From: Microcella indica
Lineage (GTDB): Bacteria > Actinomycetota > Actinomycetes > Actinomycetales > Microbacteriaceae
Reading direction: 5' to 3'
Assembly: GCF_013414345.1 (NCBI RefSeq)
Contig: NZ_CP058670.1
Coordinates: forward strand, 1 to 64,000
Length of the DNA stretch: 64,000 nucleotides
The translations under genes were made by a program, and so were the position numbers. The notes beneath the pieces are model-generated. The model saw nothing but the letters and a program-made list of their open reading frames with translations. It was not told the origin of the DNA and made no database searches. Shown here in pieces: positions 27,633 to 37,091 of the stretch; the first letter of the stretch is position 1, and each line of letters opens with the position of its first letter.

Positions 27633-29933
27633 ATGAGCACCACGGATGCTCGGCCCGCGGTGGGCGCCGAAACCGAGCCCGCCGGCCTGCAGCTCGACCT
27701 GACGGGCATGACGTGCGCCTCGTGCGCCAACCGCATCGAGCGCAGCCTCAACAAGGTGCCCGGCGTGGAGGCCACGGTCAACTACGCGACCGAGAAGGCG
27801 AGCGTGCGCGCGGCCGCGGGCGCGGCAGAGCAGCTCGACGCCGACGCGCTCATCGCGGCGGTCGAGAAGGCCGGGTACTCGGCGACGCTCGTCGTCCCGC
27901 GCGAGGTGAGCGCAGCATCCGGAGATCACGACGGGAACGGCGCCGCGCTGAGCGCGCCCGACGAGCTCGGCGCGCTGCGGCAGCGGCTCCTCATCTCCAC
28001 GGTGCTCACGGTGCCCGTGCTCGTGCTGTCGATGATCCCGGCGCTGCAGTTCACGAACTGGCAGTGGCTCGTGCTCGCCCTCGCGTCGCCCGTGGCCGTG
28101 TGGGGGGCGTGGCCTTTCCACCGCGTCGCGCTGCACAACGCGCGCCGCTTCATCGCGAGCATGGACACTCTCATCTCGGTGGGCGTGACGGCGGCCTTCC
28201 TCTGGAGCGTGTACGCGCTCTTCTTCGGCGAGGCCGGCATGCCCGGCATGACCATGCAGCTGCAGCTGCTCGGCACGCCCGAGGCGGGAGCCCACGAGAT
28301 CTACCTCGAGGTCGCCGCCGCCGTGACCGTCTTCATCCTGCTCGGGCGCTACCTCGAGGCGCGCGCCAAGCGCTCGTCACGCGAAGCGCTCGACGCCCTG
28401 CTCGATCTCGCCGCGCGCGAGGCGACCGTACTGCGGGACGGCGTCGAAGTGCGCGTGCCCGTCGACGCGCTCCAGGTCGGCGACCGCTTCGTCGTGCGCC
28501 CCGGCGAGACCATCGCGACCGACGGCCTCGTCATCGAGGGCGCCTCGAGCGTCGACCAGTCTCTGCTCACGGGCGAATCGGTGCCCGTCGACGTCACGGT
28601 CGACGACCGCGTCGTGGGCGGCACCCTCGCCGTCGGTGGCCGTCTCGTCGTCGAGGCGACGCGCATCGGCGCCGACACCGAGCTCGCGCGCCTCGCGCGC
28701 CTCGTCGAAGAAGCGCAGACCGGCAAGGCCGACGTGCAGCGGCTCGCCGACCGAGTCTCGGGCATCTTTGTGCCCATCGTCTTCCTGCTCGCGCTCGTGA
28801 CGCTCCTGGCGTGGATCGTCGTCGCCGACTCGGTCGAGATCGGCTTCACGGCGGCGGTCGCGACGCTCATCATCGCGTGCCCGTGCGCCCTCGGACTCGC
28901 GACCCCGACCGCGCTACTCGTCGGCACGGGGCGCGGCTCGCAGCTGGGCATCCTCATTCGGGGCCCGCAGGTGCTCGAACGCACGCGCCGCATCGACACG
29001 ATCGTGCTCGACAAGACCGGCACCGTCACGACCGGGCACATGGCGGTGCGCTCGGTCACGGCTGCGGGCGGCATCGATCGCGATCGGATGCTCGTGCTCG
29101 CAGCCTCTGCCGAAGACGGGTCGGAGCATCCCCTCGCCCGGGCGGTCGTCGACCACGCACGGTCGTCAGGGCTCGAGCTGCTGCCGGCCGAGGGCTTCGA
29201 GTCGCACGCGGGCGCCGGCGTCACGGCCGTCGTCGACGGGCACGCGCTCGCGATCGGCCGGGCGTCGTGGCTGCGCGAGCAGTGGGCTGTGCCCGTCGAC
29301 GATTCACTCGTGACGGATGCTGAGTCTCAGGGTGCGACGCCGATCGTCGTCGCGGTCGACGGAGCCGTGGCCGGGGTCATCGTTCTCGGCGACACGCTCA
29401 AGCCGACCTCGGTGCTCGCACTCTCGCGCCTGGGGGCGCTCGGGCTCACGCCCGTGCTGCTCACGGGCGACAACGCGGGAGCCGCCGCGGCGGTCGCGGC
29501 CGAGCTCGGCATCGACGACGTGCGCGCGGGCGTGACGCCCGCCGGCAAGCTCGACGTCATTCGACAGCTGCAGGCCGACGGTCACGTCGTGGCGATGGTC
29601 GGCGACGGCGTCAACGACGCTGCCGCGCTCGCCGCCTCCGATCTGGGCATCGCCATGGGCGGCGGCACCGATGCGGCCATGGCGGCCTCCGACCTCACCG
29701 TCGTGAGCGGCGACCTGCTCGTCGTCGTCGACGCCATCCGGCTCGCACGGCGCACCCTGCGCACGATCATCGGCAACCTGTTCTGGGCCTTCGGCTACAA
29801 CGTCGCGGCGATTCCGATCGCCATGCTCGGGCTGCTCAACCCGTTGCTCGCCGGGCTCGCGATGGCGTTCTCGAGCGTGTTCGTCGTGACGAACTCGCTG
29901 CGGTTGCGCGGGTTCCGCCCCCAGCTGCGGTGA
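27633..29933 (+). CDS. copA: copper-exporting P1B-type ATPase
   Basis: CopA pumps Cu(I) out of the cytoplasm. The 766-residue protein has one N-terminal HMA domain with GMTCASC at 25-31, the transmembrane CPC motif in [13 protein letters not shown] near residue 414, the phosphorylated Asp in DKTGT near 460, the SEHPLARA motif and [10 protein letters not shown]. Eight membrane segments are expected. It forms an operon with copZ under the CsoR-like operator. Confidence 0.97.
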   Translation: MSTTDARPAVGAETEPAGLQLDLTGMTCASCANRIERSLNKVPGVEATVNYATEKASVRAAAGAAEQLDADALIAAVEKAGYSATLVVPREVSAASGDHDGNGAALSAPDELGALRQRLLISTVLTVPVLVLSMIPALQFTNWQWLVLALASPVAVWGAWPFHRVALHNARRFIASMDTLISVGVTAAFLWSVYALFFGEAGMPGMTMQLQLLGTPEAGAHEIYLEVAAAVTVFILLGRYLEARAKRSSREALDALLDLAAREATVLRDGVEVRVPVDALQVGDRFVVRPGETIATDGLVIEGASSVDQSLLTGESVPVDVTVDDRVVGGTLAVGGRLVVEATRIGADTELARLARLVEEAQTGKADVQRLADRVSGIFVPIVFLLALVTLLAWIVVADSVEIGFTAAVATLIIACPCALGLATPTALLVGTGRGSQLGILIRGPQVLERTRRIDTIVLDKTGTVTTGHMAVRSVTAAGGIDRDRMLVLAASAEDGSEHPLARAVVDHARSSGLELLPAEGFESHAGAGVTAVVDGHALAIGRASWLREQWAVPVDDSLVTDAESQGATPIVVAVDGAVAGVIVLGDTLKPTSVLALSRLGALGLTPVLLTGDNAGAAAAVAAELGIDDVRAGVTPAGKLDVIRQLQADGHVVAMVGDGVNDAAALAASDLGIAMGGGTDAAMAASDLTVVSGDLLVVVDAIRLARRTLRTIIGNLFWAFGYNVAAIPIAMLGLLNPLLAGLAMAFSSVFVVTNSLRLRGFRPQLR

Positions 29934-29946
29934 GCCCCTCGCCGGC

Positions 29947-30348
29947 CTAGGCCCTGAGCCTCGACTGCACCGCGGCGACGGCCGCTGCACGGGTGCCGGG
30001 GTTCGCGAACGCCGCGAAGGCCGGGTTCTCGGGAACGGCGGTGTGGCGGCTGCCCCAGGCGACGAGCTCGGCCAAGACGGGTATCAGGTCGATGGCGGGA
30101 GGCAGGGGACGGTAGATCACTCGCCTGCCGTCATCCGGGTCGGCCCTCTTCTCGACGAGCCCGCTGTCGACGAGCCGGTGGAGCCGGTCGGTGAGGATGT
30201 TCGTCGCGATCGACTCGTCGGCGGCGAACTCTGAGAATCGGGTTCTGCCGCCCAGGAGCATGTCGCGCAGGACCACGAGGGTCCACCGGTCGCCGAGGAT
30301 GTCGAGGGACGCCGCGATCGGGCACCCGGAACGCAGGTCACTGCTCAT
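29947..30348 (-). CDS. HxlR family transcriptional regulator
   Basis: The 133-residue winged-helix protein has the HxlR pattern: CPIAASLDILGDRWTLVVLR, then RTRFSEFA, NILTDRLHRLVDSGLVEKR. One early Cys (position 9) is the usual redox-sensitive site of the family. It lies downstream of the GMC oxidoreductase gene on the same strand and converges with copA. The 125-bp upstream gap (30349-30473) likely holds its promoter; no clear operator was found. Confidence 0.93.
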   Translation of the reverse strand: MSSDLRSGCPIAASLDILGDRWTLVVLRDMLLGGRTRFSEFAADESIATNILTDRLHRLVDSGLVEKRADPDDGRRVIYRPLPPAIDLIPVLAELVAWGSRHTAVPENPAFAAFANPGTRAAAVAAVQSRLRA

Positions 30349-30473
30349 GGGCTGAGGATCCCCCTATCGGGCCGCACTGTCGCACACGTCTGCTGCACGT
30401 GGCAAGCGGCTCACTCGGTACTCTACTTGCGAAGCACAAGGCAATCCCCGCGCGGCAGGCTCGGGGAGACCCT

Positions 30474-32306
30474 CTAAGCCTTCCGGCCGACGCGCGGGAT
30501 GCCCAGCGGCACGGGGAGGCGCAACTCGGCGGGAGCGCCGGGCGGCACCACGGGCGACCGCGGAGCGACCGGCGGAACGGGGTGGTACTGCTCGCCGAGC
30601 GCGGGACGAGCATCCCGTTCGCCGCGATTCGGCCACAGGGCGAAGGCGCGCTCCGCCTGCGCGGTGATCGTGAGCGAGGGGTTCACGCCGAGGTTCGCCG
30701 AGATCGCCGAGCCGTCGACGACGTGCAGGCCCTCGTGCCCGAAGACGCGGTGGTACGCGTCGACGACTCCCGACTCGGGGGAGTCGCCGATGGCGCAGCC
30801 GCCCAGGAAGTGCGCCGTCATGGGCACGTCGACGACCTCGCTGATGCCCGACTGCGGGAACCCGTTCATGTGCTTCGCCATGAGTGCGTAGGTCTCGTTC
30901 GCCTGCAGAATGTAGGTGGGGTTCGGCTCGCCGTGCCCCTGCTGCGACCTCAGGCGGAAGCGCCCGAAGGCGCCGCGGCTCGCGCGCACCGTGAGCGAGT
31001 TGTCCCGGGTCTGCATGACGAGGCCGACGATCGAGCGGCGCGACCAGCTGCCGAGCCCGAACGCCATCGAGGCGACGCGGCCGGGGTGGCGCAGCAGCTG
31101 GCCGATCCAGAGGAGCCAGCGCGGGGTGCGGCGGCCGCCGGGAACGGCGAGCGTCGCGAGCAGGGCGAGCGCGTTCGAGCCGTGGCCGTACCGGCAGGGC
31201 TCCACGTGCGTGTGCTCGTCGGGGTGGATCGACGACGTGATCGCGACGCCCCGCGTGTAGTCGACGCCGCGGCTGCGGCGCAGGGCCGTGGATGCTCCGC
31301 CGAGGGCCTCCGAATTGGTGCGGGTGAGCGTGCCCAACCGGTCGGAGATGCCCGGCAGATGGTCTTCCGCCTTCATGCGGTGCAGCAGCTGCTGCGTGCC
31401 CCAGGCTCCCGCCGCGACGACCACCTGGTCGGCCGTCCACCGCCGCTCGCTGCGCCGCCCGGCGCCGGTTGCACGCGTGGTCACGAGGTACCCACCCGCC
31501 CCAGCTGTGCCAGATCTGGCGCGAATCGGCGCTGGGGCGTGGGGCACGCGCCCCTGTGCGCCAGATTTGTCCCGTTCGGGGTGGGGGCGGCGGGGGGTTA
31601 CTCGGGTCACCGTGGTGCGTTCGTGCACCTGTGCGCCAGCCGCCTCGGCCAGGTGCAGGTAGTTCTTGACGAGCGTGTTCTTCGCGTTGTGGCGGCAGCC
31701 CGTCATGCACTCGCCGCACTCGCGGCAGCCGGCGCGGGCCGGGCCGGCACCGCCGAAGTACGGGTCGGGCGACTCGACACCAGCGCCCTCGCCGAAGAAC
31801 ACGCCCACGGGCGTGCGGCGGAAGGTGTCGGAGACGCCGAGGTCGGCGGCGACCTTCTGCATGACCTCGTCGGCGGGCGTGATCGTGGGGTTGGTCGTGA
31901 CCCCGAGCATCCGCGAGGCCTGGTCGTAGTAGGGGTCGAGCTCGGCTCGCCAGTCGGCGATGTGAGCCCACTGCCGGTCGCGGTAGAACGCGTCGCTCGA
32001 CGGTCGGTAGAGCGTGTTGGCGTAGACGAGCGAGCCACCGCCGACGCCCGCGCCCGCGAGGATCATGACGTCGTCGAGCAGGTGGATGCGCTGGATGCCG
32101 AGCAGGCCGAGCGCGGGAGCCCAGAAGTACTTGCGCAGACTCCACGAGGTGCGCGCGAACTCGTCATCGGCGAACCGGCGACCGGCCTCGAGCACGGCGA
32201 CCGAGTATCCCTTCTCGACGAGGCGCAGCGCGGCGACGGCGCCGCCGAACCCCGAGCCGATGACGAGCACATCGACGTGCCGCTCGTGCTCGGGCGCGGT
32301 CGTCAC
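30474..32306 (-). CDS. GMC-type FAD oxidoreductase (cholesterol oxidase-like)
   Basis: The 610-residue protein has the FAD-binding VLVIGSGFGGAVAALRL at the N-terminus, CMTGCRHNAKNTLVKNYL, and the C-terminal GMC segment ISANLGVNPSLTITAQAERA. This layout matches the cholesterol-oxidase branch, but the substrate is unknown. GTG 32306 starts two bases after the aldehyde dehydrogenase stop, so oxidation of an alcohol and then an aldehyde by the pair is plausible. About 31 residues of low complexity (roughly 239-270) are an in-frame palindromic insertion, described separately. Confidence 0.9.
   Translation of the reverse strand: MTTAPEHERHVDVLVIGSGFGGAVAALRLVEKGYSVAVLEAGRRFADDEFARTSWSLRKYFWAPALGLLGIQRIHLLDDVMILAGAGVGGGSLVYANTLYRPSSDAFYRDRQWAHIADWRAELDPYYDQASRMLGVTTNPTITPADEVMQKVAADLGVSDTFRRTPVGVFFGEGAGVESPDPYFGGAGPARAGCRECGECMTGCRHNAKNTLVKNYLHLAEAAGAQVHERTTVTRVTPRRPHPERDKSGAQGRVPHAPAPIRARSGTAGAGGYLVTTRATGAGRRSERRWTADQVVVAAGAWGTQQLLHRMKAEDHLPGISDRLGTLTRTNSEALGGASTALRRSRGVDYTRGVAITSSIHPDEHTHVEPCRYGHGSNALALLATLAVPGGRRTPRWLLWIGQLLRHPGRVASMAFGLGSWSRRSIVGLVMQTRDNSLTVRASRGAFGRFRLRSQQGHGEPNPTYILQANETYALMAKHMNGFPQSGISEVVDVPMTAHFLGGCAIGDSPESGVVDAYHRVFGHEGLHVVDGSAISANLGVNPSLTITAQAERAFALWPNRGERDARPALGEQYHPVPPVAPRSPVVPPGAPAELRLPVPLGIPRVGRKA
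31497..31590 (-). repeat. palindromic in-frame insertion element in the GMC gene
   Basis: The segment has nested inverted repeats. CAGATCTGGCGC (31511-31522) pairs with GCGCCAGATTTG (31558-31569), one mismatch. Inside, GGGGCGTG (31534-31541) pairs with CACGCGCCCC (31545-31554). GCCAGATCTGGC (31509-31520) is itself a perfect palindrome, and GC-rich arms flank both sides. It codes for an Arg/Pro/Ala-rich stretch that interrupts the otherwise continuous VTRVTPR...GGYLVTTR sequence expected in this family. Confidence 0.6.
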
Positions 32307-32308
32307 CC

Positions 32309-34009
32309 TCAGCCCTTGCGGTAGCTGTCGAGCGCGGCGGCACCGATCGGGGCGGCGATCGCCCACGAGTCGATGCCCGCGAAACGCGTGAGGCGGCGGG
32401 CGGTCACGTGCGCGGTGCGGTTGCCGACGTACCAGAGGGGGGTGGGATGCGCGCGCCACGGCCCCTCCGCGACGGTGCGCTCCACGTGGTCGGGGTCGAG
32501 CAGCAGGGCGTTGTGCACGATGCCGAGGCCGCTGCCGACCTCGGCGAGGGTGTGGCCGGGGAAGGCGCCCCACGTGCCTCCGGGCATCCCGAAGACGGTG
32601 CCGCCCCACGCGTTGATGCCGATCGTTCCGTAGCGCAGCTGCGCGACGAGGTCGTCGAAGGCGACACCCAGGGCGTCCCGCGTGGTCGGATGAAGATGGA
32701 TGCTCGCGCTCAGGGTGCCCGCGAGGCGCTCGTTGGCGAACTCGATCGCCGCAGCCAGGTACGGTTCGGGCTCGCGCGTGCCGGGCAGCCGCACGACGCC
32801 GAGCACGGGCCCGAACGCCTCCTGCGTGAACAGGTGCTCGTCCGCGTCCAGCGGGTCGAGGTGATCGACGAGGGTGCGGGGCACGTTCGGGTCGCCGCCG
32901 AGCACATTGGCGTGCGGGTGCACGGTGACGACGGCGAGCTGCCGGCTCGAAGCCCCCGGGTAGTAGGCGGGCCGCGTCGGTGCGATCGCCAGGTGGTGGC
33001 GCAGCCGGTCGACGAAGGCATCGGCCTTGCCCCAGGCTTCCGGGATCACGACGATCTGGGTCGCCACGCAGTTGAACCCCGAATTGTGCAGGCGCTGCGT
33101 CGCGATGTCGCGGGCGACGGCGTCGACGTTGTCGTCGCTCCAGGTCTCCTCGGGCACGATGATCGCCGGGCCCACGCCGCCGAGCTCGCTCGTGACGGGT
33201 TTGGAGAGCCGGGGCTCGCCCGCCGCGCGGCGACGGGCGGCATCCTCACCGTCACCCCACACGATCGCATCGTGGGTGTGGCGGCTGCCCGTGAGGTGGA
33301 CGCGATCCACGCGATCGTCTGTGACGAGAGCCTCGCCGAGGTCGCGGTCGCCCGAGACGACCGCCACGACACCGAGGTCGATGAGCGGCGCGAACGCGGC
33401 CTCGAGCGCCGGCCGCAACGGGTCGGTGATCGGGTTGAGCTTGACGAGGACGGCCGAGTTCTCCTGGTAGAGCGCGCTCAGCACGTCGAGGGCGGGGATC
33501 GCGGTGATATTGCCGGCCCCGAGGACGAGCGTCAGTCGCGGCTGGGGGTCGCGTCGACGCAGCTCGCGCGCGATGCCGGCGCGCACCTCGTCGAGCGAGA
33601 CGCCGGGTCGCAGCCACACACGCGCCTCGTAGTCCTGCAGGACGGCATCCTTCGCCACGTAGGGGAAGACGCGCAGAGTCGTGCGGCCTCCAGGAGCCCG
33701 GCCGATCTCGACCTCGGACACGGGGGAGCGCCCCGCGTCGAGCAGCTTGAGGGTCTTCTCCATCGCGCTCGTCGCCGTGATGAGCGAGTAGGGGCCCGTC
33801 GACCACTCCTCACCCGCGGCCGGAGAATCGGGGTCGATGCCCTTGATCTCGCAGGCCGTGCGCACCCAGTCGGCTGCGGCGGCGAGAGTGGCGGCCCGCA
33901 CGCTGCGCAGGAGGTCGCGCTTGCTCGCGAGGGGCAGCTCGACCCACCGTTGCGCTCCCGCGCGCAGGGCATCCACACGGGGTGAGTGATCGGCGTTCGA
34001 CGGGGGCAC
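32309..34009 (-). CDS. aldehyde dehydrogenase family protein
   Basis: The 566-residue protein has the ALDH fold: cofactor region LVLGAGNITAIPALDVL, catalytic Glu region VTSELGGVGPAIIV, and the nucleophile in SGFNCVATQIVV. It is longer than typical ALDHs (about 480-500). GTG 34009 is preceded by AAGGAGTCTGT. It is first of a two-gene unit with the GMC oxidoreductase. The substrate is unknown. Confidence 0.92.
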   Translation of the reverse strand: MPPSNADHSPRVDALRAGAQRWVELPLASKRDLLRSVRAATLAAAADWVRTACEIKGIDPDSPAAGEEWSTGPYSLITATSAMEKTLKLLDAGRSPVSEVEIGRAPGGRTTLRVFPYVAKDAVLQDYEARVWLRPGVSLDEVRAGIARELRRRDPQPRLTLVLGAGNITAIPALDVLSALYQENSAVLVKLNPITDPLRPALEAAFAPLIDLGVVAVVSGDRDLGEALVTDDRVDRVHLTGSRHTHDAIVWGDGEDAARRRAAGEPRLSKPVTSELGGVGPAIIVPEETWSDDNVDAVARDIATQRLHNSGFNCVATQIVVIPEAWGKADAFVDRLRHHLAIAPTRPAYYPGASSRQLAVVTVHPHANVLGGDPNVPRTLVDHLDPLDADEHLFTQEAFGPVLGVVRLPGTREPEPYLAAAIEFANERLAGTLSASIHLHPTTRDALGVAFDDLVAQLRYGTIGINAWGGTVFGMPGGTWGAFPGHTLAEVGSGLGIVHNALLLDPDHVERTVAEGPWRAHPTPLWYVGNRTAHVTARRLTRFAGIDSWAIAAPIGAAALDSYRKG

Positions 34010-34106
34010 ACAGACTCCTTCGAGGGCGCGTTCGTCGGTGAAGGCGGGGCGCGTCGAGCCTAACCGCTCGGCGCGGTTCGAGGGTCAGGGCTGGGGATGC
34101 TCGGCG

Positions 34107-35438
34107 CTAGTCAACCGGAGCCGACGACGCGACGGGAGCACGCACGACGATCGCCGCGATGAGAATGCCGAGCGGCAGGAGCGCGGAGACGAGAGCGGTC
34201 TCGATGTAGCTGCCCGTGGCCCCGAAGCCGAGCGCGAAGACGAGAGGGCCGAGCGCCGTCGAGGCGAGACCGATCGAGGTCGCGACCCCGCGGATCGTTC
34301 CGATGCGACGACGACCGTAGTAGCGCACGAAGGCCGCGGCCTCGATGCCCCGCAGCCCGCCGCCGGCGGCGCCGAGCATGAGCCCGTAGAGGATGCCGAG
34401 CACACCGCTCTCCACGAAGGGAAGGAAGAGGAGCGTGCCCGCCATCATCGCCATCGAGAACACGACCCCCCAGCGCGGGTCGATGCGGTCGGCGAGAGAG
34501 CCGACGGCGAGCGTCGCGAGTAGGGCCGTGATGGTCTGGTACGCGAAGTTTGCGGCCGCTTCGACGGTCGAGAAGCCCTGCTGCCCGAGGATGGAGATCT
34601 GGTGGAACGCGAGTGCCGTGGTGAGCATCCCGGTGCAGAAGATCGCGCCTGTGAGCACCCAGAACATGCCGGTGCGCAGGGCCGGCCGAAGATCCCAGCC
34701 CTCGGCGGGGGCCTCGGTGGGCCGCTCGGAGCCCTTCCGCCCCGGGGCGTCGCGGGGGAGCAGCAGCGAGATCGGCAGCACGATCGCGAGCACCGCGAGC
34801 GATTCGATGCGCCACGTCGTCGCGACATCGCTCGCGGCGACGAGCCGCTCGACGCCGAGGGGCGCGAGCGAGATGCCGGCAGAGCCGATCGCGCTCGTGA
34901 TGCCGAGCGCGAGGCCAGACCGGTGGGTGACTGTGCGGGCGACGATCGTGACCGCCGTGAGGGAGAGAGCCCCCTGGCCCGCCATGCGCAACCCTGCGTA
35001 GGCGCCCGTGAGGCCGAAGATGTCGGTGACGAAGCTCGCCGCGGCGAGGAGGAGCGCGAAGACCACGCCGACGATCATCATGACCGAGCGGGCGCCCCAG
35101 CGGTCGAGGGCGCGGCCGATGAACGGCAGCGCCACCGCGCCGGCCAGAGTGCCGATGAGGTACGCCGTACTGATCTCGGTGCGGGTGATGTCGAGCGTTG
35201 TGATGAGCGGGTCGACGAGCGGGCTGAGGCCCGCGGTCTGGCCGGGAGCTGTGAGCCCGGAGACGATCCCGGCCCCGACAACGACTCCCCACCACCACAG
35301 TCGACCGCGCGGCCGACGTCGGGTGACCGGCACGGGCTCGGTCGAGGGGTTCAGCGGCAGCGGGATCTCTGTCGTGCTGGGCGGACTGCCGATGAGGGTC
35401 TCCTGATGCGAGGTGGGTGCGTCGGGACGGACGATCAT
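34107..35438 (-). CDS. major facilitator superfamily transporter
   Basis: The 443-residue protein has twelve or so membrane segments after a 50-residue polar N-terminus, with the MFS loop motif form GRALDRWGARSV and SLADRIDPRWG in the second half. ATG 35438 is chosen; a 13-residue longer reading exists. It is divergent from the type III polyketide gene set and may export a product, which is inference from position only. Confidence 0.88.
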   Translation of the reverse strand: MIVRPDAPTSHQETLIGSPPSTTEIPLPLNPSTEPVPVTRRRPRGRLWWWGVVVGAGIVSGLTAPGQTAGLSPLVDPLITTLDITRTEISTAYLIGTLAGAVALPFIGRALDRWGARSVMMIVGVVFALLLAAASFVTDIFGLTGAYAGLRMAGQGALSLTAVTIVARTVTHRSGLALGITSAIGSAGISLAPLGVERLVAASDVATTWRIESLAVLAIVLPISLLLPRDAPGRKGSERPTEAPAEGWDLRPALRTGMFWVLTGAIFCTGMLTTALAFHQISILGQQGFSTVEAAANFAYQTITALLATLAVGSLADRIDPRWGVVFSMAMMAGTLLFLPFVESGVLGILYGLMLGAAGGGLRGIEAAAFVRYYGRRRIGTIRGVATSIGLASTALGPLVFALGFGATGSYIETALVSALLPLGILIAAIVVRAPVASSAPVD

Positions 35439-35499
35439 CGAGCCTACGGTGTGCTGAATACGTGGCCGAATCCTCACCCTGCCCTGCTAGCGTGCGCGA

Positions 35500-36564
35500 A
35501 TGGCGCGCATCCTCTCCGTGGCCCCAGCGCTGCCGGATCACGAGCACGCCCAGGAGGAGATCACGGCGGCGCTCGCCGCGGGGATGACCGAGGACGACCG
35601 CACGCGCTCGGTCATGGAGCGCATCCATGCCTCGAGCGGCATCCGCACCCGGCACCTCGCTCTGCCGCTCGACGAGTACCGGGGCCTGGGCGGCTTCACC
35701 GAGACCAACGAGCTCTTCGTCGAGCACGCCCTGCCGCTCGCGCAGCGCGCTGTGCGGGTCGCCCTCGAGGAGGCGGGTGTGGGCGTCGACGACGTCGACC
35801 ACCTGTTCTTCACGACCGTGACGGGGCTCGGCGCCCCCTCCCTCGACGCGCTCCTGGCGACGAGCATGGGCTTTCGCTCCGACCTGCGGCGGGTGCCGAG
35901 CTTCGGGCTCGGCTGCGTGGCGGGAGCCGCGGGCATCGCGCGCGTCGCCGACTACCTGGCCGGCCACACCGAGGGAGTCGCCCTGCTCGTGAGCGTCGAG
36001 CTGTGCTCGCTCACCCTGCAGTGGGACGACCACTCGATGGCGAACGTCGTCGGCACCGGCATCTTCGGCGACGGCGCGGCGGCCGTCGTCATGGTCGGCG
36101 ACGAGCATGCCCTCGCGACCGGGCGCAGCACCGCGCTGCCGCGCGTCGTCGGCAGCCGCAGCGCCCTCTACCCCGACAGCGCCGAGATGATCGGCTGGCA
36201 GATCGGCAGCGCGGGCTTTCGCCTCATGCTCGCGGCGGGCGTGCCCGCGCTCATCGGCGGCCACTTCGCGGCCGGCGTCGACGAACTGCTCGCCGAGCGG
36301 GGCTGGCAGCGCGACGACATCGACGTGTGGATCGCCCACCCGGGCGGGCCCCGCGTGCTCGAGTCGTTCGCAGACTCCCTCGAGCTCGCGCCCGCGGCGC
36401 TCGACATCAGCTGGGGTGTCATGGAGCGCACGGGCAACATGTCGTCGGCGGCCGTACTGCACGTGCTCGCGGCCGTCGGAGAGCGGCCCGCCGGAGACCG
36501 CGCCCTTCTCTTCGCCCTGGGCCCCGGGGTCACCGCCGAGCTCGTGCTGCTGGAGTGGTCGTGA
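35500..36564 (+). CDS. srsA: type III polyketide synthase (alkylresorcinol/alkylpyrone synthase-like)
   Basis: The 354-residue chalcone-synthase-fold enzyme has the catalytic Cys in FGLGCVAGAAG, His in WIAHPGGP and Asn in RTGNMSSA. It would extend a fatty acyl starter with malonyl-CoA and cyclise it. Together with the next two genes it matches the order and types of the Streptomyces srsABC set, which makes methylated phenolic lipids. ATG 35500 is six bases after TAGCGT (35488-35493), so it is likely leaderless. The stop overlaps srsB. Confidence 0.9.
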   Translation: MARILSVAPALPDHEHAQEEITAALAAGMTEDDRTRSVMERIHASSGIRTRHLALPLDEYRGLGGFTETNELFVEHALPLAQRAVRVALEEAGVGVDDVDHLFFTTVTGLGAPSLDALLATSMGFRSDLRRVPSFGLGCVAGAAGIARVADYLAGHTEGVALLVSVELCSLTLQWDDHSMANVVGTGIFGDGAAAVVMVGDEHALATGRSTALPRVVGSRSALYPDSAEMIGWQIGSAGFRLMLAAGVPALIGGHFAAGVDELLAERGWQRDDIDVWIAHPGGPRVLESFADSLELAPAALDISWGVMERTGNMSSAAVLHVLAAVGERPAGDRALLFALGPGVTAELVLLEWS

Positions 36565-37091
36565 GCGTCGTCCTGTACGTCGGCCTGGTGCTTCTCACCG
36601 GCATCGAGCGCCTCGTCGAGCTCGTCATCTCGAAGCGCCATGCGGCCCTCGCCTTCTCGCGCGGCGGCGTCGAGCACGGTCTCGGACACTTTCCCGCCAT
36701 GGTCGTGCTGCACACGGGGCTCCTCCTCGCGTGCATCGCCGAAGTCGTGCTCCTCGACCGCCCGTTCCTCGGCGCGGTCGGCTGGCCCATGCTCGTCATC
36801 GCCCTGCTGTGCCAAGCCGGCCGCTACTGGGTCATCTGGGCGCTCGGCGAGCAGTGGAACACGCGCGTCATCGTCGTGCCCGGCGCGACCCGCGTGACGC
36901 GCGGGCCGTACCGCTGGCCGTGGCTGCGACACCCCAACTACTGGATCGTCGCGATCGAGGGCATCGCGCTGCCTCTCGTGCACTCCGCGTGGATCACGGC
37001 GCTCGTCTTCACGGTGCTCAACGCGATCCTGCTCCTGGGCTTCCGCATCCCCACCGAGAACCGCGCGCTCGCCGCTCTGCGCGAGAGCTGA
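36561..37091 (+). CDS. srsB: isoprenylcysteine carboxyl methyltransferase-like membrane methyltransferase
   Basis: The 176-residue membrane protein has about four hydrophobic segments and the ICMT pattern RVTRGPYRWPWLRHPNYWIV with a late E in TENRAL. In srs and bps systems this enzyme O-methylates the alkylresorcinol or alkylpyrone made by the polyketide synthase. GTG 36561 overlaps the srsA stop, and srsC starts right after its stop. Confidence 0.9.
   Translation: MSVVLYVGLVLLTGIERLVELVISKRHAALAFSRGGVEHGLGHFPAMVVLHTGLLLACIAEVVLLDRPFLGAVGWPMLVIALLCQAGRYWVIWALGEQWNTRVIVVPGATRVTRGPYRWPWLRHPNYWIVAIEGIALPLVHSAWITALVFTVLNAILLLGFRIPTENRALAALRES

Noticed and set aside
27452-29323. Plus-strand open frame of 623 codons over copA
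   Set aside because: Frame-shifted shadow of copZ-copA with Arg/Gly-rich sequence and no motifs.
30349-30473. HxlR operator in the gap before hxlR
   Set aside because: CGGTACTCTACTTGCG has partial symmetry only; no clear two-fold site at normal HxlR spacing.
34111-36462. Minus-strand open frame of 783 codons
   Set aside because: It runs across the MFS gene and antisense to the polyketide synthase in another frame; composition marks it as a shadow.
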